From positions 1 through 64,000 of the forward strand of contig BTVX01000015.1 in the NCBI GenBank assembly GCA_045862995.1: 64,000 nt of DNA, written 5' to 3'. Both the position numbers and the translations under genes were made by a program. The notes under the pieces are model-generated. The model was given only the letters and a program-made list of their open reading frames with translations. It was not told the origin of the DNA and searched no databases. Below, one piece after another: positions 49,288-58,083 of the stretch (positions within the stretch are counted from its first letter, which is position 1; every line of letters begins with the position of its first letter). The stretch is from UBA2387 sp019454665. Its GTDB lineage: Bacteria > Armatimonadota > Fimbriimonadia > Fimbriimonadales > Fimbriimonadaceae.

Positions 49288-50899
49288 ACCCGCCCGCCCC
49301 GGCGGGGCCTTGAAACACCACCGTGCGCGTGGGGAAGGCGAACGAGACCCCGTGCTCGGCGGCGAGTTCGAGGATCGCGCGCACGATCTCGCTCCGCGCC
49401 TTGAGCTCGCCATCGTAGTCGGGAACGATCAGGAAGCACTCCAAGAAGATGGAGATGCTGCTGTCCTCCAGACCATAGACGTACACGCGCCGCTTCTCCG
49501 GCGAAACGTCGTCGCGAGCGGCGAGCATGGCATCCACCGCTCGGGCGTACGCCTCCAGCCTCTCGGGCGGCGTGGCGTATTCCAGCCCCAGCGTCGTCTT
49601 GAGCCGCCTCACGCGCCGACGCCCGAAGTTCTCCACGCTGGCCTTGATGAGCGTGCTGTTGGGCAGCGTGATCAGCGAATCGGCGAACGTGCGGATGCGC
49701 GTGCTGCGCAGGTTGATCTCCTCAACGTTGCCGTCTATGTCGCCGATCCGCACCCAGTCGCCGACGGCGAACGGCATATCGAACAGAATCGTGAACGAGC
49801 CGAACACGTTCTCGATGCTGTCTTTCGCCGCGAAGGCGACGACCAAGCCGCCGATCCCGAGCCCGGCCACGAGAGCCGTCACGTTGATCCCGAACGCCGC
49901 AAGCGCCACCACCACGGCCACGGCCACGATCCCGATCTGGCAGAGCTTGGCCGCGAACGGGAAGAACAGCTTCTGGGCGCGCTCGCCAAAGCTCTCGGCG
50001 TGCTTCTGGGCGCGGTCGAGCAAAGCGTCCACCACGTACCACGCCGACGACGCCCCGGCGGCGATCATGACCAGCTTGGCCGCGCCGACGAAGAACGCCC
50101 CGACCCACACCGGGAGGTTGAGGTAGGGCACCACCTCCAGCACGGCGAGAGACGTCAAGACCAAACCGATTTGTCGGGCGAATCCCGTCCGGTGGCGTTC
50201 GGCCAGACCGTGCGGGAACAGGCGGCGCAACGCGCGGAGCGAACCCGCGATGACCCACGCCAACACCCGCGCCAGCACCCAGCCGCCCACCACGAGGACG
50301 GCCAGCCCGATCCACTGGTACACGCGCAAGCCGAGGGCGACGCCACGCAACCCATCGGGGACCTTGCCTTCGAACCACAGGCCGGGGGCGAACTGCCGTT
50401 CGCTGACCGCAGGGCCGTAGACGATCTCCCAATCGCGCACGACGGCCCAAATCTGGGGCAACGCTTCCACGGTTTCGGTCGTGAACCGCCACGCGCCGTC
50501 GGCGCCCGGGCCGATCTCGATGCGCCCAACCGTCTCTCCAGCCGAGGACCGGTACGCACGGTACACGAACGGCGCATCGGTTCGGTCGGGGATTTGGCCG
50601 ACGTGGACCAAGGCCGTACGATTGAGGGTTTGGAACAGCAGGTTGGCGCGCAAACGGCCGAGGGTCGGCCGCTCGACGCCGGGAAGCGACGAGAGGTCCA
50701 GGGTCTGGGCTGCAGCGTCCGCGTCGCCGCGGTTCATGGCGTCCAGAAACGTCTGCATGGTCGCCCGGGGGTTGGCCAGTGCTTCCGGCACTTCCACGGG
50801 CGTCGGCGTCTGGTTGGGAGCCGGCAGTGGAAGCGTTTGAGCCCAAACGCCGGACGCCAAACCGCACCACGCCGCGATGAACCAAACCGCGCGCCTCAT
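49274..50899 (-). CDS. MscS-family mechanosensitive channel
   Basis: 541 aa with signal peptide and an extracytoplasmic N-terminal domain of about 190 residues. Several membrane helices lead to the MscS pore helix and beta domain (GLGIGGLVVAFAAKDSIENV, FGSFTILFDMPFAVGDWVRI, GNVEEINLRSTRIRTFADSL). It is expected to open under membrane tension and release solutes during osmotic downshock. The extended periplasmic domain is larger than in classic MscS. ATG 50899. Confidence 0.9.
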   Translation of the reverse strand: MRRAVWFIAAWCGLASGVWAQTLPLPAPNQTPTPVEVPEALANPRATMQTFLDAMNRGDADAAAQTLDLSSLPGVERPTLGRLRANLLFQTLNRTALVHVGQIPDRTDAPFVYRAYRSSAGETVGRIEIGPGADGAWRFTTETVEALPQIWAVVRDWEIVYGPAVSERQFAPGLWFEGKVPDGLRGVALGLRVYQWIGLAVLVVGGWVLARVLAWVIAGSLRALRRLFPHGLAERHRTGFARQIGLVLTSLAVLEVVPYLNLPVWVGAFFVGAAKLVMIAAGASSAWYVVDALLDRAQKHAESFGERAQKLFFPFAAKLCQIGIVAVAVVVALAAFGINVTALVAGLGIGGLVVAFAAKDSIENVFGSFTILFDMPFAVGDWVRIGDIDGNVEEINLRSTRIRTFADSLITLPNSTLIKASVENFGRRRVRRLKTTLGLEYATPPERLEAYARAVDAMLAARDDVSPEKRRVYVYGLEDSSISIFLECFLIVPDYDGELKARSEIVRAILELAAEHGVSFAFPTRTVVFQGPAGAGGSTPA

Positions 50900-50918
50900 G
50901 CCCTAGACCGTACCCAAA

Positions 50919-51887
50919 TCACTCCGCTGAGCCGAGATCCAGAGCCAAATGCATCCAAGGCGGCATCTGCTTGAACCCGATGGCCTGATTGAGCCGGAAC
51001 ATGGGGTTGTTCGCGTTGTTGCCCGTCCGCACCAGGGTCACCCCGGCATCTCGAAGCAGCTGCAGCGACTTCACCTTGAGCGCGCGCGCCACGCCTCGTC
51101 CCCGATAGGCGCGCCGCACGCCGGCCAAGCCGACGTCCACGATGGTGGCATCCATCTCCCGGGGCCGCTGCGTGAGCATGCCCACCGGTGTGAGTCCATC
51201 CAGCACCACGGCCACGAGGTGCGCGGGGTAGTCCGGTCGCCCGACGTACTTCGCGTAGTTCTCGAACGTGTCGGGCGTCAGGGGTTCGGGCGAGGGCACG
51301 TCCTGGAACGTCTCGGCATAGAGAGCGTACATCCGCTCGGTCGCCTCGGGGCACCGCTTCCGGTACTCGGCGAGCGTGACGACCTCGAGTCCCTGGGCTT
51401 CGACGGCGGCGATGCACGGCTCCCAGCGCGCCCAGTCCACGGTGCCCACTTCGAGTTCGCTGTCCTCGTCCTGATGGGTTTGGAGAAAGCCCTTGGAACG
51501 CTTGAACGCGTCGTCCACGGGGTGGTCGCCCTCGCTGAACGAGGCCAGCGTGTCGGCCCCGGCCCGACGCGCCTCGGCGACCACGAGTTGAAAGAGCGCG
51601 TCGCGGACGTCGTTGGCTTCGTCCTCGGGGACGACAAACTCCATGTAGAGCTTGCCCGGTCGGTCGCTCCACTTCATCGTGCCGAGCCCGGCATACCCGA
51701 CGGGCCTGCCGCCCCGCCTCGCCAGCCATCGCCGGTGGCCCGAGTCGAGGTGGTGGAGGTCGTCGCGCTTCATCTCGTTCTCGGTCACTGCGAACCGAGG
51801 GTGGGTGGCGTTGTGGATCGCGACGACGACGACGTAGTCGTCGTCGGTCTTCGCGAACGGTTCGAGGGTGATCGGCTCGGCGCTCAT
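50919..51887 (-). CDS. Tandem GNAT acetyltransferase-like protein
   Basis: 322 aa. The C-terminal GNAT domain has VDVGLAGVRRAYRGRGVARA (acetyl-CoA binding R-G-x-G-V-A) and VRTGNNANNPMFRLNQAIGF. The N-terminal half (HNATHPRFAVTENEMKRDDL, YMEFVVPEDEANDVRDALF) is a degenerate GNAT repeat. It transfers an acetyl group to an unknown amine. ATG 51887 starts the protein; the upstream reading frame is non-conserved. Confidence 0.8.
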   Translation of the reverse strand: MSAEPITLEPFAKTDDDYVVVVAIHNATHPRFAVTENEMKRDDLHHLDSGHRRWLARRGGRPVGYAGLGTMKWSDRPGKLYMEFVVPEDEANDVRDALFQLVVAEARRAGADTLASFSEGDHPVDDAFKRSKGFLQTHQDEDSELEVGTVDWARWEPCIAAVEAQGLEVVTLAEYRKRCPEATERMYALYAETFQDVPSPEPLTPDTFENYAKYVGRPDYPAHLVAVVLDGLTPVGMLTQRPREMDATIVDVGLAGVRRAYRGRGVARALKVKSLQLLRDAGVTLVRTGNNANNPMFRLNQAIGFKQMPPWMHLALDLGSAE

Positions 51888-52204
51888 GGGGGAGGGAAGA
51901 TACCACGGCGTCCTCCCGGTCGCCTCGGCAACGGACCCACGCGTCAATGGTCGGCGCGGCATGAACGAAACATGAACATTCGAAACGCCCCGGAATGGCG
52001 TATATTGGGTTGGACCGCGCGCGACGCCAGAGACGTGGACTGATTCAGTCATAGGTTGTGTAATATGGAACTCGTGGCGTGGCATTCCTTCGGAACGCGT
52101 TTTCGGTCTAGAATAGGGCTGTGTCGAACCGTCGGTCGGCGTGTGCTGGCTGACGTCTTTTTTGCATCGCCCTGGGATGCGACCGCAGCGGAAGGAGCGC
52201 AACA
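51888..52204. other. Intergenic region before pilB
   Basis: 317 bp between the divergent GNAT-like gene and pilB, with no coding potential seen. It should hold the pilB promoter. TATATT near 51998, a TAATAT near 52060 and a TAGAAT near 52109 are possible -10 elements, none with a clear -35. The pilB Shine-Dalgarno (AAGGAG, 7-nt spacing) ends the region. Confidence 0.4.
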
Positions 52205-53977
52205 ATGGCAATGACTCGGATGCCCATGGTCCAGTACCTCGTTCAGAAGGGGTTGCTGGCCAAAGAGCAGTTGGACGAGGCCCTCAAGGTCCAGCAACAA
52301 ACGAAGAACCCAGATTTGGGTCGCATTCTCGTCGAACTCAACTTCGTCGGCGAACGCGAGGTCGTCGAAGCCCGAGCCCAAGAGGCCGGGATGCCGTTCG
52401 TTGACCTCGACCGGACGGAGATCGAGACCTCGGCGACCAACGTCGTCCCCGAGCGGATCGCCAAGCTCCACACGGTGATCCCCGTCAAAAAAGAGGGGAT
52501 GCAACTGCTCTTGGCCATGGCCAACCCGCGCAACATCCAGGCGCTGGACGACGTCAAGCTCGCTTCGGGCTGCCGCGTCGTGCCGGCCATGGCCGTGCCG
52601 GGCGCCATCGAAGACGCCATCCGCAAATCCTACGCGGGCTCGTCCCCCGCGGCGGGCGGTGGCGGCGGAGCCGCCGCGCTCCAGAGCAACTTCACCGCCG
52701 ACATCCGCCAGGCCATCGCGACGGCAGGCGTCGCCGCCAGCGTCAACCAGCTTCCGGACGAAGCCGTGGACGATGGCGACGAGCAGATGGCCGATCAGGC
52801 GCCCATCATCCGCTTGGCCAACGCCCTCATCCAGCAGGCCATCGTGGACCGAGCCTCGGACATCCACGTCGAACCCCAGCAGCGCCACCTGCGCATCCGG
52901 TACCGCATTGACGGCGTGCTCATGGAGGCCATGACCGTCCCCAAGAACCTCCAGGCCCCGCTCATCAGCCGCTTGAAGATCATGGCGGACATGAACATCG
53001 CCGAGCGACGCGTCCCGCAGGACGGTCGCATCGAGGTCCGCACGAACCAAAAAGACTTCGACCTGCGCGTCAGCGCGATCCCTACGCCCTTCGGCGAAAA
53101 GATCGTCATGCGCATCCTCGACAAGTCGAGCATCATGATCGGCTTGAACAAGCTGGGGTTCACCGAGGAGAACCAGGCGATCATCGAGGAACTCACGTCG
53201 CAGCCGAACGGCATGTTCCTCTGCACGGGACCCACGGGTTCCGGCAAGACCACGACCCAGTATTCGGTCCTCAACAAGCTCAACACGATCGGCGTCAACA
53301 TCCTCACGGTCGAAGACCCGATCGAATACCAACTCGGCGGCATCGCCCAGGTCGGCGTGAACCGCAAGGCGGGTCTGTCGTTCGCCACGGCCCTCCGCGC
53401 CTTTCTGCGACAAGACCCCGACATCATCATGGTCGGCGAAATGCGCGACTTGGAAACGGCGGAAATCGCCATCGAATCGTCGCTCACGGGCCACTTGGTC
53501 TTGTCCACGCTCCACACGAACGACGCCCCGTCCGCCACGCTCCGTATGATTGACATGGGCGTCGAGCCCTACCTGATCGCGGCCACGGTCATCGGCGTGT
53601 TGGCTCAACGACTCGCCCGCCGCCTCTGCCCGAACTGCAAGGAACCGTACGAAATCCCCGTCTCGGACCTCGTCCGCTTCGGCATGAAGATGGAAGCCGG
53701 GGACGACATGGACCGCTTGGTCCAAATCTATCGCCCCGTCGGCTGCGACAACTGCCGAGGCACGGGCTACCGAGGCCGAACGGGCATCCACGAACTCATG
53801 CTGGTCAACGACGAAATCGCCGAAATGGTCGTCCGGCGCGCGCCGCTCGCCGATATCCGCGACGCCGCCAAGGCCAACGGCATGAAGGAACTCAAGGAAG
53901 ACGGACTCGGCAAGGTGCTGGCCGGAGTGACCGACCCGGCCGAAGTCCGACGCGTCGTCTTCACCGCCGGCCACTGA
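52205..53977 (+). CDS. pilB: Type IV pilus assembly ATPase PilB
   Basis: 590 aa. N-terminal MshE/GspE-type domains (about 1-150), then the ATPase core: ASDIHVEPQQRHLRIRYRID, Walker A CTGPTGSGKTTTQYSV, Asp box ILTVEDPIEYQL, Walker B-like DIIMVGEMRDLETAE, His box LSTLHTNDAPSATLRM, and a zinc-binding tetracysteine (CPNC, CDNC). It powers pilus extension at the inner membrane with PilC. Walker B has GEMRD where most have GEIRD, an expected conservative change. First gene of a pilB-pilT-pilC cluster. Confidence 0.94.
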   Translation: MAMTRMPMVQYLVQKGLLAKEQLDEALKVQQQTKNPDLGRILVELNFVGEREVVEARAQEAGMPFVDLDRTEIETSATNVVPERIAKLHTVIPVKKEGMQLLLAMANPRNIQALDDVKLASGCRVVPAMAVPGAIEDAIRKSYAGSSPAAGGGGGAAALQSNFTADIRQAIATAGVAASVNQLPDEAVDDGDEQMADQAPIIRLANALIQQAIVDRASDIHVEPQQRHLRIRYRIDGVLMEAMTVPKNLQAPLISRLKIMADMNIAERRVPQDGRIEVRTNQKDFDLRVSAIPTPFGEKIVMRILDKSSIMIGLNKLGFTEENQAIIEELTSQPNGMFLCTGPTGSGKTTTQYSVLNKLNTIGVNILTVEDPIEYQLGGIAQVGVNRKAGLSFATALRAFLRQDPDIIMVGEMRDLETAEIAIESSLTGHLVLSTLHTNDAPSATLRMIDMGVEPYLIAATVIGVLAQRLARRLCPNCKEPYEIPVSDLVRFGMKMEAGDDMDRLVQIYRPVGCDNCRGTGYRGRTGIHELMLVNDEIAEMVVRRAPLADIRDAAKANGMKELKEDGLGKVLAGVTDPAEVRRVVFTAGH

Positions 53978-54049
53978 TGCGCTCGACGCCGACTGAAACC
54001 ATCGTGTCGGGGACGACACTCTAAAGAAACGAAGGAACAACCAAAACGA

Positions 54050-55312
54050 ATGAGCAACGTGCAACGTCCGATGCCCGGCCAATCGCCCTCGATGCCGCCG
54101 ACTATGGGCCGCCCCGGCGCAGCCCCGGTCCCTGAGGAAAAACCCTGGATCCTGCCAGAAGGCGAGCGCCGCACGCTGGAAGACATCCATATTGACGAGT
54201 TGCTCGACATCGTCGTTGATCTCAATGCGTCCGACCTGCACATCTGCACCGACGCTCCGCCCGTGGTCCGCCACGACGGCCAACTCAAGCGGCTGAACTA
54301 CACCATGTTCACACCGCAAGACACCCAGCGCATGCTCTACGAGATCATCTCCGACGAGCAGGTGCACCGGTTCGAGACGACCCTGGAGTTGGACTTCTCG
54401 TACGCCATGCCCCGACGCGCCCGGTTCCGCGTCAACATGTATCGCGACCGAGGCTCCTGTGCCGCCGCCTTCCGCTTGATCTCCAGCAAGATCCCGACGG
54501 TCGAACAGCTGAACCTACCGCCGTTCCTCAACACGCTCACGGAGAAGCCGCGCGGCCTCATTCTCGTGACCGGACCCACGGGCTCGGGCAAATCCACGTC
54601 GCTCGCCGCGATGTTGAACCACATCAACGAGACCAACGCCCACCACATCATCACGATCGAAGACCCGATCGAATACCTGCACGAGCACAAAAGGTCCATC
54701 ATCAACCAGCGCGAACTGGGCGGCGACACCAAGAGCTTCGCCAACGCCCTGCGCGCCAGCCTTCGCGAAGACCCGGACGTCCTGCTCGTCGGCGAAATGC
54801 GCGACATGGAAACCATCGCCCTCGCGATCACCGCCGCGGAAACGGGCCACTTGGTGTTCGCCACGTTGCACACGAACAGCGCCGCCGAATCCATTGACCG
54901 CATCATTGACGTCTTCCCGCCCGGACAGCAGGAGCAGATCCGCGTCCAGCTGGCCAACAACCTGCAAGCGGTCATCACCCAGCAGCTGCTGCCCAAGGCG
55001 TCGGGCTCGGGCCGCGTCCCGGCGATTGAAATCATGGTCGCCACGAGCGCCGTCCGCAACCTGATCCGCGAGAACAAGACGCACCAAATCCCGTCCATGA
55101 TCCAAATGAGCCGAGCCCACGGCATGATGACCATGGACCAGTGCCTGCGCGAACTCTACATGCGCGGCCAGGTGTCGTACGACGAGATCATGACCCGCGC
55201 CCACAACGTGGAAGAACTCAAAAAGATGCTCAACACGCCGCAGGACGGCGACGACAACCTCTCGCGACAACGCTCCGCCAGCATGCCGCCGAGTTCGCCG
55301 CCGCGCCGCTGA
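54050..55312 (+). CDS. pilT: Type IV pilus retraction ATPase PilT
   Basis: 420 aa. After a Pro-rich N-terminal extension (about 1-40): LNASDLHICTDAPPVVRHDG (PilT N-terminal domain), Walker A VTGPTGSGKSTSLAAM, IITIEDPIEYLHEHKRSIIN, LLVGEMRDMETIALAITAAE, FATLHTNSAAESIDRIIDVF. It depolymerises the pilus for retraction and twitching. Pro/Ser/Arg-rich C-terminus. A 5-bp hairpin (GTGTC/GACAC) lies in the 72-bp spacer after pilB. Confidence 0.94.
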   Translation: MSNVQRPMPGQSPSMPPTMGRPGAAPVPEEKPWILPEGERRTLEDIHIDELLDIVVDLNASDLHICTDAPPVVRHDGQLKRLNYTMFTPQDTQRMLYEIISDEQVHRFETTLELDFSYAMPRRARFRVNMYRDRGSCAAAFRLISSKIPTVEQLNLPPFLNTLTEKPRGLILVTGPTGSGKSTSLAAMLNHINETNAHHIITIEDPIEYLHEHKRSIINQRELGGDTKSFANALRASLREDPDVLLVGEMRDMETIALAITAAETGHLVFATLHTNSAAESIDRIIDVFPPGQQEQIRVQLANNLQAVITQQLLPKASGSGRVPAIEIMVATSAVRNLIRENKTHQIPSMIQMSRAHGMMTMDQCLRELYMRGQVSYDEIMTRAHNVEELKKMLNTPQDGDDNLSRQRSASMPPSSPPRR

Positions 55313-55348
55313 CAACGCCAGACTTAGCCACACCGAGGACCAAAACCC

Positions 55349-56584
55349 ATGCCGATCTACAGCTACTCGTTCCGCGACACCGCCGGAGGCGTCCAAAAGG
55401 GCACCGCCGAGGCGGAATCCGAAGAGCTTCTCAAGAAGCGTTTCGAGGAACAGGGATTCACCATCCTCGAAGTCAAGATGATCCGGGCGCGAGGCAAGCG
55501 CCAGAAGTCGTTCGGCAAGGTCAAACTGGGCGTGCTGGCCGTCTTCTGCCGCCAGTTCTCCACCATGGTCGACGCGGGCGTCTCGCTCGTGCGGTGTTTG
55601 GACGTCCTTCAGAACCAATCGCAAGACCCCAAACTCAAGAAGATCCTCGGCGACCTCAGCGAACGCGTCGAATCGGGCGAAAGCCTCTCGCGCGCCATGC
55701 AGCGCCACCCGCGCACGTTCACCCAACTGTTCATCGGTTTGGTCCGCGCCGGTGAAGTCGGCGGTGTCTTGGAAGAGTCCCTCCAGCGTCTGGCCCAGTT
55801 CCTGGAAAAGGACGTCGAACTCCGCCGCAAGGTGAAGTCGGCCCTGACCTATCCCATCTTGGTCGTCGTCTTCGCCACGGCCATCGTGGGCTTCCTCGTC
55901 TACTGGTTCGTGCCCCAATGGGCCGCGATTCTCACCGACCTGGGTCTCGATGCCGAGAACCTGCCCGCCCCGACCAAGCTTCTGATCGACATCGCGGACA
56001 CGATGAAAAACCAGGGCTGGGTTATCATCGTGGGGATCCTCGTCATCGTCGTGAGCTACAAACTGTTTGTCAGCACCCGATTTGGGCGACGGGTGGCGGA
56101 CCGCGTGAAGCTGAAAATCCCCGTCTTCGGCAAACTGCACCACAAGGTGTGCATGGCCCGCTTCAGCCGCACGATGGGCACGCTGCTCACGTCCGGCGTT
56201 CCGATCCTGCAAGCCATGGAAACGGTGTCCGGCGTCGTCGGCAACACGATCATGTCCGATGCCATCCTGGAAGCCCGCGCCCGTATCCGAGAAGGAGACC
56301 GCATCGGCGACCCGCTCGAAGCGTCGCGCCTCTTCCCGCCCATGGTCGTCCACATGATCGGCGTCGGTGAGGAATCCGGTTCGCTGGACTACATGCTCCA
56401 GAAGATCGCGGACTTCTACGAGGCCGAAGTGGAAGCGACTCTCGCCTCGCTCACGGCGGCGCTCGAACCCATCCTCATCGTGGGTTTGGGCTTCGTGGTC
56501 GGCTTCATCGTCGTCTCCATGTTCTTGCCGTTGGTGGACGTCATTTCGAAGCTGTCCGGCGGCGAGGAAGACTCGGGAGGCTAA
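55349..56584 (+). CDS. pilC: Type IV pilus inner-membrane protein PilC
   Basis: 411 aa. N-terminal soluble domain (YSFRDTAGGVQKGTAEAESE), the GspF domains (VFCRQFSTMVDAGVSLVRCL, ARFSRTMGTLLTSGVPILQA) and three to four membrane helices (YPILVVVFATAIVGFLVYWF, VIIVGILVIVVSYKLFV, ILIVGLGFVVGFIVVSMFL). It is the platform on which PilB and PilT act. The pilin and outer-membrane parts are not adjacent, but a prepilin-like gene lies at 62645. Confidence 0.93.
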   Translation: MPIYSYSFRDTAGGVQKGTAEAESEELLKKRFEEQGFTILEVKMIRARGKRQKSFGKVKLGVLAVFCRQFSTMVDAGVSLVRCLDVLQNQSQDPKLKKILGDLSERVESGESLSRAMQRHPRTFTQLFIGLVRAGEVGGVLEESLQRLAQFLEKDVELRRKVKSALTYPILVVVFATAIVGFLVYWFVPQWAAILTDLGLDAENLPAPTKLLIDIADTMKNQGWVIIVGILVIVVSYKLFVSTRFGRRVADRVKLKIPVFGKLHHKVCMARFSRTMGTLLTSGVPILQAMETVSGVVGNTIMSDAILEARARIREGDRIGDPLEASRLFPPMVVHMIGVGEESGSLDYMLQKIADFYEAEVEATLASLTAALEPILIVGLGFVVGFIVVSMFLPLVDVISKLSGGEEDSGG

Positions 56585-56630
56585 CCCGAGCGGGAACCGA
56601 TGACGGGCCCGGCTCGTTTCGCCTAACCAG

Positions 56631-57200
56631 ATGTCGGAAAGTCGCACAGGCATTGGCATCGGGTTCATCGAGCGCATCGGGCGCGCCACCCCTCGGCGCG
56701 ACTTCGAACGCGCCGTCAAGGACGAACTGCCGACCCTGTACCGTGTGGCCAAGCGCATGGTGCGCAACCCCGACGACGCCGAGGACCTCGTCCAGCAGTG
56801 CCTGGTCAAGGCGTTCCGCGCGTGGGAGCGCTTCGATGGCAACCACCTTCGCAGCTGGCTCATCCGCATCATGCGCAACGAACTCGCGAGCAACAAACGC
56901 TCGCTGGCCGCGCAGGCCGTGGACGCCGAACTCGACGAGAGCATCGTCAGCCAGGAGCCGTTCTGGGACGAGGTGACGTGGCGCGTGGATGCCGACCACG
57001 TGTTGCGCGAGTTGGAGGAACTCCCCGCCGAGTTTCGACTCACGTTGCACCTGTGCGACGTCGAACAGTTCACCTATGAAGAGGCCGCCGAGGCGATGGG
57101 CGTGCCGATCGGCACGGTGCGGTCCCGCCTCTTCCGGGCCCGTTCGCTCCTGCGCGAACGGCTCGCCGGAATCGTCTGCTTTGTGGGGTCGCGGCCATGA
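56631..57200 (+). CDS. ECF-type sigma factor, second pair
   Basis: 189 aa. Region 2: LYRVAKRMVRNPDDAEDLVQ then QCLVKAFRAWERFDGNHLRS, WLIRIMRNE. Region 4: LPAEFRLTLHLCDVEQFTYE, EAAEAMGVPIGTVRSRLFRA. It directs transcription of an unknown regulon. Its TGA overlaps the ATG of the anti-sigma-like gene. It follows pilC by 46 bp, so pilus genes and this pair may be linked in expression. Confidence 0.9.
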   Translation: MSESRTGIGIGFIERIGRATPRRDFERAVKDELPTLYRVAKRMVRNPDDAEDLVQQCLVKAFRAWERFDGNHLRSWLIRIMRNELASNKRSLAAQAVDAELDESIVSQEPFWDEVTWRVDADHVLRELEELPAEFRLTLHLCDVEQFTYEEAAEAMGVPIGTVRSRLFRARSLLRERLAGIVCFVGSRP

Positions 57201-57895
57201 ACCGATTCGATTGGCAAGCCTATGTGGATGGCACGCTCGGCCCTGAAGAGCGGGCCCGCCATGAGACGCGTCTGGCGCAAGATGAAATAGCGCGCCGAGA
57301 AGTCGAAGGCTTGCGCAGCCTGAAGCGAGAGGTCCGCAAGGCCGCTCTGTCAGAGCCCGTGCCCAGGGCCACGCTTTTGGCGGGCCTCAAGCGCGCCCAG
57401 CGCCACCCACTTGCCCTGCCCTCGCGCATCGCAGTCGTCGCGTGCCTCGCCATGACCCTGCTCGTGGGCGCCTACGTGTTCAACCAAAGCGATCCGGTCA
57501 AGCTCGACCGTTCGCCCGTGACCGAGGAATTCGCCACGTCGAACGCGATCGTCGCCGCCCAATGGGTCAAGGAGCAAACCGGCTTGCCCGCGCCGATCAT
57601 AAAGATGCGGTGCGGCGCCAGAATCCGCGCGGCCAAGTACGGCGACGGCTGGGCGGGCTACCAGTTCGAGCACGAGGGACGGCGCTTCCGGCTGTTCATG
57701 AGCCGCTGCAACAAGCCGTTCGATGGCGCCCGAGTCGTGACCAAAGCAGGCAAAGAATTCTACGTCGGCAAGGGAATCGGCTGGAAACAGAACGGCATCG
57801 CCTACTACCTGCGCGGCGGCGACGAAGCCACGCGGTGGAACATGGCCATAGAATGCGTGACCAGCATCGAGTCGCAACGCGCCCGCCGCCTGTAA
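57197..57895 (+). CDS. Membrane anti-sigma factor-like protein
   Basis: 232 aa. N-terminal cytoplasmic helix region (WQAYVDGTLGPEERARHETR, REVEGLRSLKREVRK), a single membrane helix (IAVVACLAMTLLVGAYVF), and an extracytoplasmic domain with QYEHEGRRFRLFMSRC-type beta segments. Topology and ATGA overlap with the sigma gene mark it as the partner anti-sigma factor. Cys residues in the extracytoplasmic part could sense redox state, which is speculation. Confidence 0.75.
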   Translation: MNRFDWQAYVDGTLGPEERARHETRLAQDEIARREVEGLRSLKREVRKAALSEPVPRATLLAGLKRAQRHPLALPSRIAVVACLAMTLLVGAYVFNQSDPVKLDRSPVTEEFATSNAIVAAQWVKEQTGLPAPIIKMRCGARIRAAKYGDGWAGYQFEHEGRRFRLFMSRCNKPFDGARVVTKAGKEFYVGKGIGWKQNGIAYYLRGGDEATRWNMAIECVTSIESQRARRL

Positions 57896-57897
57896 GC

Positions 57898-57913
57898 CCG
57901 GCCCTAGGGCCGG
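57898..57913. terminator. Weak palindromic hairpin between convergent genes
   Basis: Perfect palindrome CCGGCCCTAGGGCCGG between the anti-sigma gene (ends 57895) and a small minus-strand ORF that ends at 57904. It forms a 6-bp stem with a 4-nt loop. No T run follows, so terminator function is doubtful. Confidence 0.3.
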
Positions 57914-58035
57914 TTGAACATGCCCGAACGCACCACAAACGCGACCAAACCCGCCACGGCCAGCAGCAACACAATGGCCAAAACCAGCTGCACGCGGTCG
58001 AGCAAGGCGATGAGTTTCTCGCGCGGGGTTTGCAC
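57904..58035 (-). CDS. Small single-helix membrane protein
   Basis: 43 aa on the minus strand, between the anti-sigma and receiver genes. It reads GTG then QTPREKLIALLDRV, then a membrane helix QLVLAIVLLLAVAGLVAFV, then VRSGMFNRP. Codon third positions are mostly G/C as in real genes here, and it occupies otherwise empty sequence. No ribosome site is clear. It might be a small regulatory membrane protein or chance ORF. Confidence 0.45.
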   Translation of the reverse strand: MQTPREKLIALLDRVQLVLAIVLLLAVAGLVAFVVRSGMFNRP

Positions 58036-58083
58036 GTCGCCATACTACACCGTGGGGCCATCGGGCTCCAAGGACATCGCACC

